A stretch of DNA of 64,000 nucleotides from an uncultured Alphaproteobacteria bacterium (GTDB taxonomy: Bacteria; Pseudomonadota; Alphaproteobacteria; Rhodobacterales; Rhodobacteraceae), in the NCBI GenBank assembly GCA_902531755.1, contig CACAFI010000003.1, forward strand, positions 1 through 64,000. The letters run 5' to 3'. Positions 53,359-61,410 of the stretch are shown one piece after another; position 1 is the first letter of the stretch, and every line of letters begins with the position of its first letter. The notes under the pieces are model-generated. The model saw only the letters and a program-made list of their open reading frames with translations, searched no databases and was not told the DNA's origin. The position numbers and the translations under genes were made by a program.

Positions 53359-53392
53359 TTTCTTAATACCGCAGAAGTACTATTCAAGGATG

Positions 53393-55024
53393 TTAGCGGT
53401 CCGGAATTAGTGTTATAGCATCGTCCGCAAGGCCTTCTTTCCTTACGTCAACTTTGCTTAGCTTCCCAGATCCAGTTTTCCTAATACTATCAACGACTCT
53501 CATATATTTTGGAACTGCAAACCTGGGCAACTTTTCCTGACAAAAAGAAAGAAAGTGGTCTGTGTTTAGTTGGTTTTCATTATTTTTCACAATGCAAATA
53601 AGCACTTCATCTTCACCACCCGATTTCTCAGTTTTTACTCCTATTGCCGCGCTCTCCTCGATTTCAGGATACGTGTTGATTACTTGTTCTAACTCAAAAG
53701 CAGATATATTTTCACCTCTGCGCCTGATACAATCTTTTATCCTGTCAAAATAATGCATCCTTCCCTTCTCGTCAAAATAGCATGCATCGCCTGTATGAAA
53801 CCATAAGTTTCGCCAAGCCTCTACGGTTTTCTCTGGCAATTTATAGTAACCTGCTGAAAAAATTCCCGGGTGTTTAGGCCTAATTAATAACTCTCCAACT
53901 TTATTTACAGGCAGAGTTTCATCATTCTCGGGATCAGCAATTTTGACCTCATATAATTCACTTACTGGGTAACCCGCACGCCCTGGGACACAAGTCTCTT
54001 CATTAAGTGAAGCCCAAAAACTCATGCCACTCTCAGTCATTCCGAAACCTTGCAAAAACTTAATATTAAAACGTTTTTCAAAATATTTTCCCCATTCACC
54101 AATAGGAACGGCACTAACTAATCTTAATGAATGATTTTTATCTTCCTTGCTCTCCTCGGTACTGTAAACAAACTCAGGCATAACACCAAGTAGATGTGTT
54201 GTTGTTGCTTTTGAGATTTGTACGTCACTTAACCATCGATTGGGGCTAAATCTTTCTACGCAATAAACACTCATGCCGGCATATAGAGCTGCAAAGCATT
54301 GAATGCTTAGTGCGTTAATATGAAATAAGGGCATACAGATGTACTGTGTGTCTTTATTAGAAAAATTAGCAACTTCAGCACTAATAATTGCGTAAGAAAA
54401 GAAGTGTCCATGAGGCAATAAGACACCTTTAGACGGACCAGTAGTTCCAGACGTATACATTATCGCACAAATTTTATGAATTGAAGCAGTTTCCAACAAA
54501 CTGATATCGCTATCATTAATGATATTATCTAAGCATGATTGAAAGGTTAAAACCTCTTCGGAATGAAGAGCCCTTGGCAATAATTTTTTATCAAAAAATT
54601 TAGTTACTATAGTACCTTTTAGTTGGTTTTTTTGTGGCTTTATATTTTTAAAAACCTCTAATAAAGTATTGTCTATTATAGATATTTTTGGCTCGCAATT
54701 AAAAAACTGGTGCTCTAGGAATTGCCCTCTTAATTCTGTATTTATCGGAACAAAAATAGCTCCAATCTTCATTACAGCAAATAGAGAAATAAGAAATTCT
54801 GGGCTATTTTTTAGAAGACAAAAGACATTTTCATCCTCTTTAAGTCCGATATCTAAAAGTTTATAAGCAAATTTGTCTGACTGCTCATCAAGTAATTTAA
54901 ACGAGAGGGAAGTGCCGGGGTCAAATCTAATGAATTCTTTGTCCCCATATTCAGACGCTCGGATCTTTAACAACTTCAAAATATTCCAGTTGGATTTCTC
55001 TGCAAAAACACCTCGTTCTTTCAT
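53393..55024 (-). CDS. AMP-forming acyl-CoA synthetase (CaiC-like)
   Basis: 543 aa ANL enzyme. The P-loop Y-T-S-G-T-T-G-P-S-K-G-V near 192, G-M-T-E-S-G near 328, W-F-H-T-G-D near 405, R-R-R-G-E-N-I-S near 432 and the C-terminal Lys in G-S-G-K-L-S-K are complete. Layout and size are near those of CaiC, the crotonobetaine/carnitine-CoA ligase. With CaiD and the carnitine genes about 4 kb away it is the best candidate for activating gamma-butyrobetaine or crotonobetaine. A GGAG site 7 nt before the ATG sets the start. The DMT transporter lies 35 bp upstream on the same strand. Fatty acid specificity cannot be excluded. Confidence 0.82.
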   Translation of the reverse strand: MKERGVFAEKSNWNILKLLKIRASEYGDKEFIRFDPGTSLSFKLLDEQSDKFAYKLLDIGLKEDENVFCLLKNSPEFLISLFAVMKIGAIFVPINTELRGQFLEHQFFNCEPKISIIDNTLLEVFKNIKPQKNQLKGTIVTKFFDKKLLPRALHSEEVLTFQSCLDNIINDSDISLLETASIHKICAIMYTSGTTGPSKGVLLPHGHFFSYAIISAEVANFSNKDTQYICMPLFHINALSIQCFAALYAGMSVYCVERFSPNRWLSDVQISKATTTHLLGVMPEFVYSTEESKEDKNHSLRLVSAVPIGEWGKYFEKRFNIKFLQGFGMTESGMSFWASLNEETCVPGRAGYPVSELYEVKIADPENDETLPVNKVGELLIRPKHPGIFSAGYYKLPEKTVEAWRNLWFHTGDACYFDEKGRMHYFDRIKDCIRRRGENISAFELEQVINTYPEIEESAAIGVKTEKSGGEDEVLICIVKNNENQLNTDHFLSFCQEKLPRFAVPKYMRVVDSIRKTGSGKLSKVDVRKEGLADDAITLIPDR

Positions 55025-55059
55025 AATAAAACTCCGTACTACAAAATAGCTTTAAATTA

Positions 55060-55932
55060 TTATTTTATTAATTTGTCGGTGTTAGAATACAATGCATTAT
55101 ATACCACAGCAAAGCAAATTAAAGATCCTCCTAGAATGGTATTGAGTAAAACCTCTTCCCCAATAAAGATCCATACCCAAACCGGTCCCAAAAATACCTC
55201 TCCAAGCATTAGTATGGTTAGTTGCGTTGCAGGCACAAATTTTGAGCCTAGAGTATATAAAACAAGGCCACCACCTACCTGGAAGACGCCTAAAATGAAA
55301 ATAATGAAGAAGTCTTTGCTGATAAGCTGAAAACTATAATTTGAAAACAATATAATTAAGAAAGCAACAGAGGATGCGATGATCCCAGAAGCGAAAACAG
55401 ATGGCAACATTTGCATATGTTTGTTTAGTCTTAGATTGATAGTAAAAAAAGAAAAGCCAATGGCTGAAATAACCGCGGATAAGTTTCCTTTCCAATCACC
55501 TCTACCAAAATCATCCCAAATCATTATAAAAACGCCTGTGAAAGCAATGGTAATGGACAGTAATGTTTTAATTGATATTGTTTCTTTTAGAAATATTGGT
55601 GACAAAATAGCTGTAAATATTGGAGCACAAGCAAATAATAAAAGAGCATTTGCTGCGGATGTAGTTAATAAAGCGTAAATTCCTCCTATATATGCAAAAA
55701 ATAGTGCAGTACCACCAGACAAATAAGACACCCAGTTTCTTAAAAGAAGAAAAAAGTTAAATCTGAAAAAAAAATAGAGCAAAAGCCCAATAAAAATTGA
55801 AATGAAAATTGAACGAAAAAATAATATTTCAAATGCATTAGCCTGCTCAATACTCTTGATACTTAATCCTATAGTGGACCAAATTATCCCTGCGGTAACA
55901 GCTAAAAGAATGCCAAAACTCTTATCTGTCAT
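55060..55932 (-). CDS. DMT (EamA) family transporter
   Basis: 290 aa with ten hydrophobic helices in two EamA repeats (about 5-135 and 145-285). G-G-T-A-L-F-F-A-Y-I-G and G-G-G-L-V-L-Y-T-L-G are the paired loops. Such carriers move amino acids, metabolites or drugs. Upstream of the CaiC-like gene by 35 bp, so it may export or import a pathway product. No ribosome site stands out before the ATG. It diverges from the glutamate dehydrogenase gene (113-bp gap). Confidence 0.9.
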   Translation of the reverse strand: MTDKSFGILLAVTAGIIWSTIGLSIKSIEQANAFEILFFRSIFISIFIGLLLYFFFRFNFFLLLRNWVSYLSGGTALFFAYIGGIYALLTTSAANALLLFACAPIFTAILSPIFLKETISIKTLLSITIAFTGVFIMIWDDFGRGDWKGNLSAVISAIGFSFFTINLRLNKHMQMLPSVFASGIIASSVAFLIILFSNYSFQLISKDFFIIFILGVFQVGGGLVLYTLGSKFVPATQLTILMLGEVFLGPVWVWIFIGEEVLLNTILGGSLICFAVVYNALYSNTDKLIK

Positions 55933-56045
55933 AGTGTTCTAAAGTTTGCAATATTCTTATTGACCTTTTCTCATAAAGACAAAGAATCTCTAATAGCTTT
56001 GAGTAATAAAGTAAACATGTTAAACTTTCCGTAGGGGGAATTGAA

Positions 56046-57467
56046 ATGGCAGGAAAAGAATTTTTAGAGTCGATTGAAATCAATTTCAAGCAAGCTATAA
56101 AATTTTTAAACATTAATAAATCAGAGAGTGCTTTAACTGACGATCTTGCAGAACAAATTATGCAAGCAAATTCAACTTATTTAGTAAGATTTGGCGTTAG
56201 ATTAAGGAATAAAGTTTTTACATTTCAAGGATATAGATCAGTACACTCTGATCACTTTGAACCTGTGAAAGGCGGTATCAGGTACGATTTAGATGTAAAT
56301 CAAGAGGAAGTTGAAGCTTTAGCAGCTCTTATGACTTATAAGTGTTCGCTTGTTGAGGTACCTTTCGGGGGATCAAAAGGAGGCCTAATCATTGATCCAA
56401 AAGAATGGAGTGCCGAAGAGTTAGAAAAAATTACCCGACGGTTTACTCAAGAACTGGCTAAAAGAGATTTAATTCATCCATCACAGAATGTACCAGCACC
56501 TGATGTGGGCACAGGGGAACGAGAAATGGCCTGGATGGCAGACGAATATAGGAGGTTGAACCCCACCGATTTAAATGCATGGGCCTGCGTTACTGGAAAA
56601 CCTGTAAGCAAAGGAGGGATTGCTGGCAGAACTGAAGCTACTGGGCGTGGCGTAAAATACGCACTAAACGCATTCTTTGACAGTAAAATTGATTTAGAAA
56701 AAACGGGACTCTCTCGGGGATTAAGTGGAAAACGAGTAATAGTACAGGGTCTGGGTAATGTTGGTTATCATGCCGCACTATTTTTATCTATGGAGGATGG
56801 CACAAAAATAACTCATGTTTTGGAGCGGGGTGGTGCGATAATAAATGAGCAAGGGATCGATATCCAGAGATTACGAGACCATATAATAAAAAATGGCTCA
56901 ATAAAAGGCTATCCGGGGTTTACCGATAAAGGCCCAGAGCTTCTGGAAGCTGATGCCGATATTCTGATTCCTGCAGCAATGGAGTTGGTAATAACTGAAG
57001 AAAATGCTGCAAGAATTAAGGCTCCTCTAATCATTGAAGCAGCAAACGGACCAATTTCTTCCAGTGCTGACAAGATATTAAATAAAAATAGTAAAATCAT
57101 TATTCCAGATTTATATGCTAATGCTGGTGGAGTTACAGTTAGCTACTTCGAATGGATCAAAAATTTAAGCAGAATAAGATTTGGTAGACTACAAAGACGT
57201 GCTCAAGAAAACCAACTGTCTTCCTTAATCAGTGGAATTGAATCTATGACTAAGGAAAAGTTTTCTGACGAGTTTAAAAAAGAGATTGTTAAAGGCGACT
57301 CAGAGCTTGATTTAGTAAGATCAGGACTAGAAGATACCATGCGAACTACGTATGATGTAATAAGCGCTCGTTGGAACTCAGATACAAATATTCCTGACCT
57401 GCGCACTGCTGCTATGATGGTTTCGATAAGTAGAGTAGCCAGCACCTATTCAACGTTAGGCATTTGA
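56046..57467 (+). CDS. Glu/Leu/Phe/Val-type glutamate dehydrogenase
   Basis: 473 aa. P-V-K-G-G-I-R-Y near 77 and the catalytic Lys in F-G-G-S-K-G-G near 113 bind glutamate; G-R-G-V near 200 and G-L-G-N-V-G near 237 make the Rossmann part. It deaminates glutamate to 2-oxoglutarate or works in reverse. A GGGGGAA site precedes the ATG. Single gene; convergent with the DsbA-like gene (31-bp gap). The GlxBCD trio, the ureohydrolase and RidA would all deliver nitrogen to the glutamate pool. Confidence 0.93.
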   Translation: MAGKEFLESIEINFKQAIKFLNINKSESALTDDLAEQIMQANSTYLVRFGVRLRNKVFTFQGYRSVHSDHFEPVKGGIRYDLDVNQEEVEALAALMTYKCSLVEVPFGGSKGGLIIDPKEWSAEELEKITRRFTQELAKRDLIHPSQNVPAPDVGTGEREMAWMADEYRRLNPTDLNAWACVTGKPVSKGGIAGRTEATGRGVKYALNAFFDSKIDLEKTGLSRGLSGKRVIVQGLGNVGYHAALFLSMEDGTKITHVLERGGAIINEQGIDIQRLRDHIIKNGSIKGYPGFTDKGPELLEADADILIPAAMELVITEENAARIKAPLIIEAANGPISSSADKILNKNSKIIIPDLYANAGGVTVSYFEWIKNLSRIRFGRLQRRAQENQLSSLISGIESMTKEKFSDEFKKEIVKGDSELDLVRSGLEDTMRTTYDVISARWNSDTNIPDLRTAAMMVSISRVASTYSTLGI

Positions 57468-57498
57468 GAGATTATAAATGTGTATGCAATCTATTCGT

Positions 57499-58263
57499 TT
57501 ACATTCTACTTTCTCTGATATCAGAAATAATTAGTTCAAGCTCCTCTAAAGGCACAAAGCCCGGGAAAAATTTACCCTCTATAATAAATAGAGGTGTGCC
57601 AGAAAAACCTATTCGTCTTGCTAGCGCAGTTGACTTTGCTATATGGTTTATAACGAATTCACTCTCCATGTCTTTTTTTAAGCTGGAGATATCAATCTTT
57701 AAATTTTTTGCTATTTCAAAAATTTTAGCCTCAGTTAAGCTGCCCTCTTTCATAAGCCTCCAATGATATTCTTTGTACTTGCCTTGTGCGATTGCTGCTA
57801 AAGCAGCTTTCGCGGCAATAACACTATTATTGTTTAAAATAGGCCACTCACGGGGTATAAACTTTATATTCTCATCAGATTTAATTAAATCTTGGAGATC
57901 TCTTGCAGCAGTTTTGCAATAAGGACAGTTATAATCGAAGAATTCAATAATTGTTATATCTCCGTCTGGATTACCAATAACAACCGTATCTTCAGTGTCA
58001 GTCAGTTCTGAACTATATTCTCTAATTTGCTTAGAGACATTATCATTCCTTTTTTGTTCTTCTCTAGCTTGGAGAATTCTAGAAGCCTCTCGCAGTATTT
58101 CAGGATTTTCGAGTAATGCTTCCAGCGCTAACTTTTTTATTGTTGCCATCTCATTTTCTGAAAAACTGTCGTTTATTTTTTCTTGAGCAAACAAAGGCAT
58201 GATTACAAAAACTGTAACTACTAAGAAGATGGTGTGCGAGATAGATTTAAGCTTCATAAGCAT
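57499..58263 (-). CDS. DsbA-family thiol:disulfide protein
   Basis: 254 aa with an N-terminal signal peptide (about 1-26). The thioredoxin fold carries C113-P-Y-C116 and the cis-Pro in S-G-T-P-L-F. A helical N-terminal extension (30-85) is typical of ScsC/DsbG-like or BdbD-like proteins. Periplasmic disulfide oxidation or isomerisation. Its ATG overlaps the M20 dipeptidase stop (TAATG), so the two are translationally coupled, an unusual pair. A second ATG two codons later is possible. Confidence 0.9.
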   Translation of the reverse strand: MLMKLKSISHTIFLVVTVFVIMPLFAQEKINDSFSENEMATIKKLALEALLENPEILREASRILQAREEQKRNDNVSKQIREYSSELTDTEDTVVIGNPDGDITIIEFFDYNCPYCKTAARDLQDLIKSDENIKFIPREWPILNNNSVIAAKAALAAIAQGKYKEYHWRLMKEGSLTEAKIFEIAKNLKIDISSLKKDMESEFVINHIAKSTALARRIGFSGTPLFIIEGKFFPGFVPLEELELIISDIRESRM

Positions 58264-59642
58264 TAGGAACTAAGACTCCCAATCTTATGAAACAATTGCC
58301 GATATGCCTCCTGCCCCTTATAAAAACTAGATAATCGGAAAAATTCATTAGGCGCATGCCAGTTTTCGTCATTAAGTTGAAAAGAAAATGTTGTTGTATA
58401 GACGCCCAAAAATCGGTAAAAAGCAGAAAGAATGGGAATTGAGCCTCCAACTCTAATAATATATGGATCTTTTCCATAAATATTTTTGAGTACCTCTTTT
58501 GCTAATTTCATTGAATTCAGGTCACTGGGAATTAATAAGGGATCGCCTTCATCTTGTAACGGGATAACCTTGCCAGTAACCCCCGAGGGCAGATGTTTTT
58601 CAACATGTTTTTCAATCTTTTTGAGAACCTCTTTTGGTTTTTGATCTGCCACTAAACGACAAGTTATTTTTGCAAATGCTTTTGAAGGCAGAACCGTTTT
58701 AGTACCTGCTCCTTGATAACCGCCCGAAATACCATTTAAATCAATAGTAGGGCGTGCGCTTACTCGCTCTAATGGTGTATAGCCAATTTCACCATCTAAG
58801 CAAATGGCACCTGTCTGTTCTACAAATTTTTTCTCATCAAAGGGCACTCGAGATATCTCCTCTCTATCTTTAGAGGTAAGAGGAATAACTTCATCATAAA
58901 AACCATCAACAGCGATCTCTCCCCTTTCATTCTTCATTGAAGCGATCAATTGTGATAACGCCATTACGGGGTTTGCAATCGCCGCACCATATAATCCCGA
59001 ATGCTTGTCAGTATCTGGGCCTGTAACCTCAATATCAAAACCTAAAATACCTTTATAAGCTACAGCTAGCTCACACTCATCTTCAGAAAACTGACCACCG
59101 TCAGCCGAAAAAATCATGTCACAGGTCAGTTTGTCAACATTTTTGGAAACAAACTCAGGCATGTTCGGTGAAGCCACCTCTTCTTCCCCTTCAAAAATAA
59201 ATTTTATATTGAACGGGAAAGTCTCTGAAGTCTTAAATATTGACTCAAACACAACGATAGGTATGAACATAGAACCCTTGTCATCAGAAGCTCCCCTCCC
59301 ATATATTTTATTATCTTTAATAATTGGTTTAAAAGGATCTATGTTCCACAAGTCGAGCGGATCTACGGGCTGAACATCAAAATGACCATATATAAGTGCC
59401 GTAGGTTTATCACTTCCGGCATGCAACCAATCACCATAAACTGCAGGTTGTCCACCAGTATCCATTATTTCCACATTCTCTATCCCTGCTTTAAACATTC
59501 GGTCTTTTAACCAGACCGCAGTCCTCTGAACGTCTTTAGCATGTTCTGGCAAAGCAGCAATCGAAGGTATAGAGATAAAATCTAACAAATCTTTGTTAAA
59601 TTTTTCTCTATTTTTTATGAGATATTTTTGATCATTTTCCAT
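58263..59642 (-). CDS. M20 family metallo-dipeptidase
   Basis: 459 aa. Metal motifs: G-H-F-D-V-Q-P near 87, G-R-G-A-S-D-D-K-G near 118, F-E-G-E-E-E-V near 152 with the catalytic Glu, and S-A-D-G near 182. The layout matches the dipeptidase/PepV-CNDP class (M20A-like). Cytosolic. It may help use peptides as carbon and nitrogen sources. No strong ribosome site before the ATG. Overlaps DsbA by one base. Confidence 0.93.
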   Translation of the reverse strand: MENDQKYLIKNREKFNKDLLDFISIPSIAALPEHAKDVQRTAVWLKDRMFKAGIENVEIMDTGGQPAVYGDWLHAGSDKPTALIYGHFDVQPVDPLDLWNIDPFKPIIKDNKIYGRGASDDKGSMFIPIVVFESIFKTSETFPFNIKFIFEGEEEVASPNMPEFVSKNVDKLTCDMIFSADGGQFSEDECELAVAYKGILGFDIEVTGPDTDKHSGLYGAAIANPVMALSQLIASMKNERGEIAVDGFYDEVIPLTSKDREEISRVPFDEKKFVEQTGAICLDGEIGYTPLERVSARPTIDLNGISGGYQGAGTKTVLPSKAFAKITCRLVADQKPKEVLKKIEKHVEKHLPSGVTGKVIPLQDEGDPLLIPSDLNSMKLAKEVLKNIYGKDPYIIRVGGSIPILSAFYRFLGVYTTTFSFQLNDENWHAPNEFFRLSSFYKGQEAYRQLFHKIGSLSS

Positions 59643-59787
59643 TACTTAAGCAACCTTATTAATATCTATCCTAACCATTTGATATGTTATACGTACAAAC
59701 GTGTTTAAAGTAACTTTTTTATTTAGTATTAGAAGTTATTTTATCTAAACAAACAGAAATAAAGTAACCTTAACACTCCTTCAGTAT

Positions 59788-60660
59788 TTAATTATAATAA
59801 AAACCAACCGAATGTTTGGCCTCAGCAAAAAATAACCATCTTGAAAAATAAATTCCTACAAGGTGAGAGGCAATTATTAAAACGCTAACGCTAAAATTAC
59901 CTGGAAAGATTAAAGTTAATGACATTGGAAAAACAAATGCCGCAAAGAAAGAGATATATCTTATTTTTATCGCATGTTTTCTAGCAACTTTATAAACCAT
60001 CTCATTAAGCAAATAGTTTCTATTAGTATGAGCAACATCAAAAGCTCTGATATCTTCATTTTTACTAAATCCCAGAGCGGTACCAACACTTGTTTCTTTA
60101 TAAATAAAACTTTGGTCAGCAATATACCAAAACAAGACTTGGAGAACTCCAAAAATTAGTAGCAAAACTAAGCTAGCGTAATCCATTAATAGAATTGAGC
60201 CACCAGCCAAAGCTGCAAAAATAAAAAGAGCAGGCGTTAATATATTATTCCAAGATGGAACGGTTTTTAACTGTGCATAAATCATGGAAGTAGTAAAAAT
60301 AGTAAATAAGGATAGAAGAAATAACACTATGCCAACCTCATTGATATATAGATTTTGAACAAAAACCCAACCAATGTTTCCTACAACAATTGATAGGCAG
60401 AAGATCGAGGAAATTGCCTCTCGACTGAGCCAGCTAGTTTGCCATTGAGACATGGATTTGATTGCATTTTTTTTGTTTGCAAGATGAAAAAAAGACGAGA
60501 TTAGTCCAACGGTTGAAAAAAATAGACCTATTAAAGAAAAAATAATAATATTAACCACGCTGATCTGATTAAAAAATTGAAGGAGCCCTATAATTGATAT
60601 AAGCCCAAAGCCGAAGCCAGAAAGAACAGTAAAAAGGATAATAGATGGAGCGGGATGCAT
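59788..60660 (-). CDS. soeC: Membrane anchor of sulfite dehydrogenase, DmsC-like (SoeC)
   Basis: 290 aa with eight hydrophobic helices, beginning M-H-P-A-P-S like many DmsC family anchors. It holds SoeAB on the inner face of the membrane and passes electrons to quinone. Its ATG overlaps the SoeB stop by one base (TAATG). The DmsC type of anchor plus the SoeA-like catalytic subunit points to SoeABC rather than to a periplasmic DMSO reductase. Confidence 0.85.
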   Translation of the reverse strand: MHPAPSIILFTVLSGFGFGLISIIGLLQFFNQISVVNIIIFSLIGLFFSTVGLISSFFHLANKKNAIKSMSQWQTSWLSREAISSIFCLSIVVGNIGWVFVQNLYINEVGIVLFLLSLFTIFTTSMIYAQLKTVPSWNNILTPALFIFAALAGGSILLMDYASLVLLLIFGVLQVLFWYIADQSFIYKETSVGTALGFSKNEDIRAFDVAHTNRNYLLNEMVYKVARKHAIKIRYISFFAAFVFPMSLTLIFPGNFSVSVLIIASHLVGIYFSRWLFFAEAKHSVGFYYN

Positions 60661-61403
60661 TACAGCTTACTTAGAGCCCTATCTACCCAACCAAGAAGCC
60701 CTGTGGCATTAGTCTCCTCCTCAACTCCCAAGCCCGAAGAAACTGATGAACTTTTGGACTTTATTCTGGGAAGCAGATACTTGTTGACTGGTTTCGTTTG
60801 CATCTCAGGCATAAGATCAACTCCACCTCTTTCTTTTACCTTTTTTGAAACATCAGAATTTGGGTCATTGAAATCGCCAAACGCTCTTGCCCCTGTAGGA
60901 CAACTCTTAACACATACCGGCACCCTATCCTCTGGCGGAATCTCTTCGTTATAAATCCTATCGACACAAAGGGTGCACTTTTTCATGACACCACTCACCA
61001 AGTCTAACTCTCTTGCACCATATGGGCATGCCCAAGCACAAAGACCACAGCCCATACAATCATCTTCATTGACAAGAACTATCCCATCTTCTTCTCTCTT
61101 AAAACTTGCTCCTGTTGGGCAAACAGTCACACAAGGTGCATCTTCACAATGAAGGCAAGATCTTGGAAAGTAAAAGGTCTCAGTTTCGTTCGTACTGCTG
61201 TTTTCTCTTTCATATGAATGAACACGATTTAAAAAAGTGCCAACTGGGTCCTTTTGATGAGAGTTAATATCACTTAATTGCTTTTCGTCACCCGATGAAT
61301 TCCACTCCTTACAACTCACCACACATCCGTGACATCCGACACAAGTGTCAAGATCAATTAAAAGCCCTAATTTTTTATCTTCGCATTTAGGTAATTTTGT
61401 CAA
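60660..61403 (-). CDS. soeB: Iron-sulfur subunit of sulfite dehydrogenase (SoeB)
   Basis: 247 aa. All four [4Fe-4S] motif sets are present: C-V-G-C-H-G-C-V-V-S-C, C-L-H-C-E-D-A-P-C-V-T-V-C-P, C-M-G-C-G-L-C-A-W-A-C-P and C-T-L-C with C-V-K-S-C-P. The start is TTG at 61403 with GTGAG upstream, 7 bp after the SoeA stop. The C-terminal part (V-N-K-Y-L-L-P-R) is the extension seen in SoeB-type subunits. Relays electrons from the molybdenum subunit to the membrane anchor. Confidence 0.88.
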   Translation of the reverse strand: MTKLPKCEDKKLGLLIDLDTCVGCHGCVVSCKEWNSSGDEKQLSDINSHQKDPVGTFLNRVHSYERENSSTNETETFYFPRSCLHCEDAPCVTVCPTGASFKREEDGIVLVNEDDCMGCGLCAWACPYGARELDLVSGVMKKCTLCVDRIYNEEIPPEDRVPVCVKSCPTGARAFGDFNDPNSDVSKKVKERGGVDLMPEMQTKPVNKYLLPRIKSKSSSVSSGLGVEEETNATGLLGWVDRALSKL

Positions 61404-61410
61404 TTCTTGC

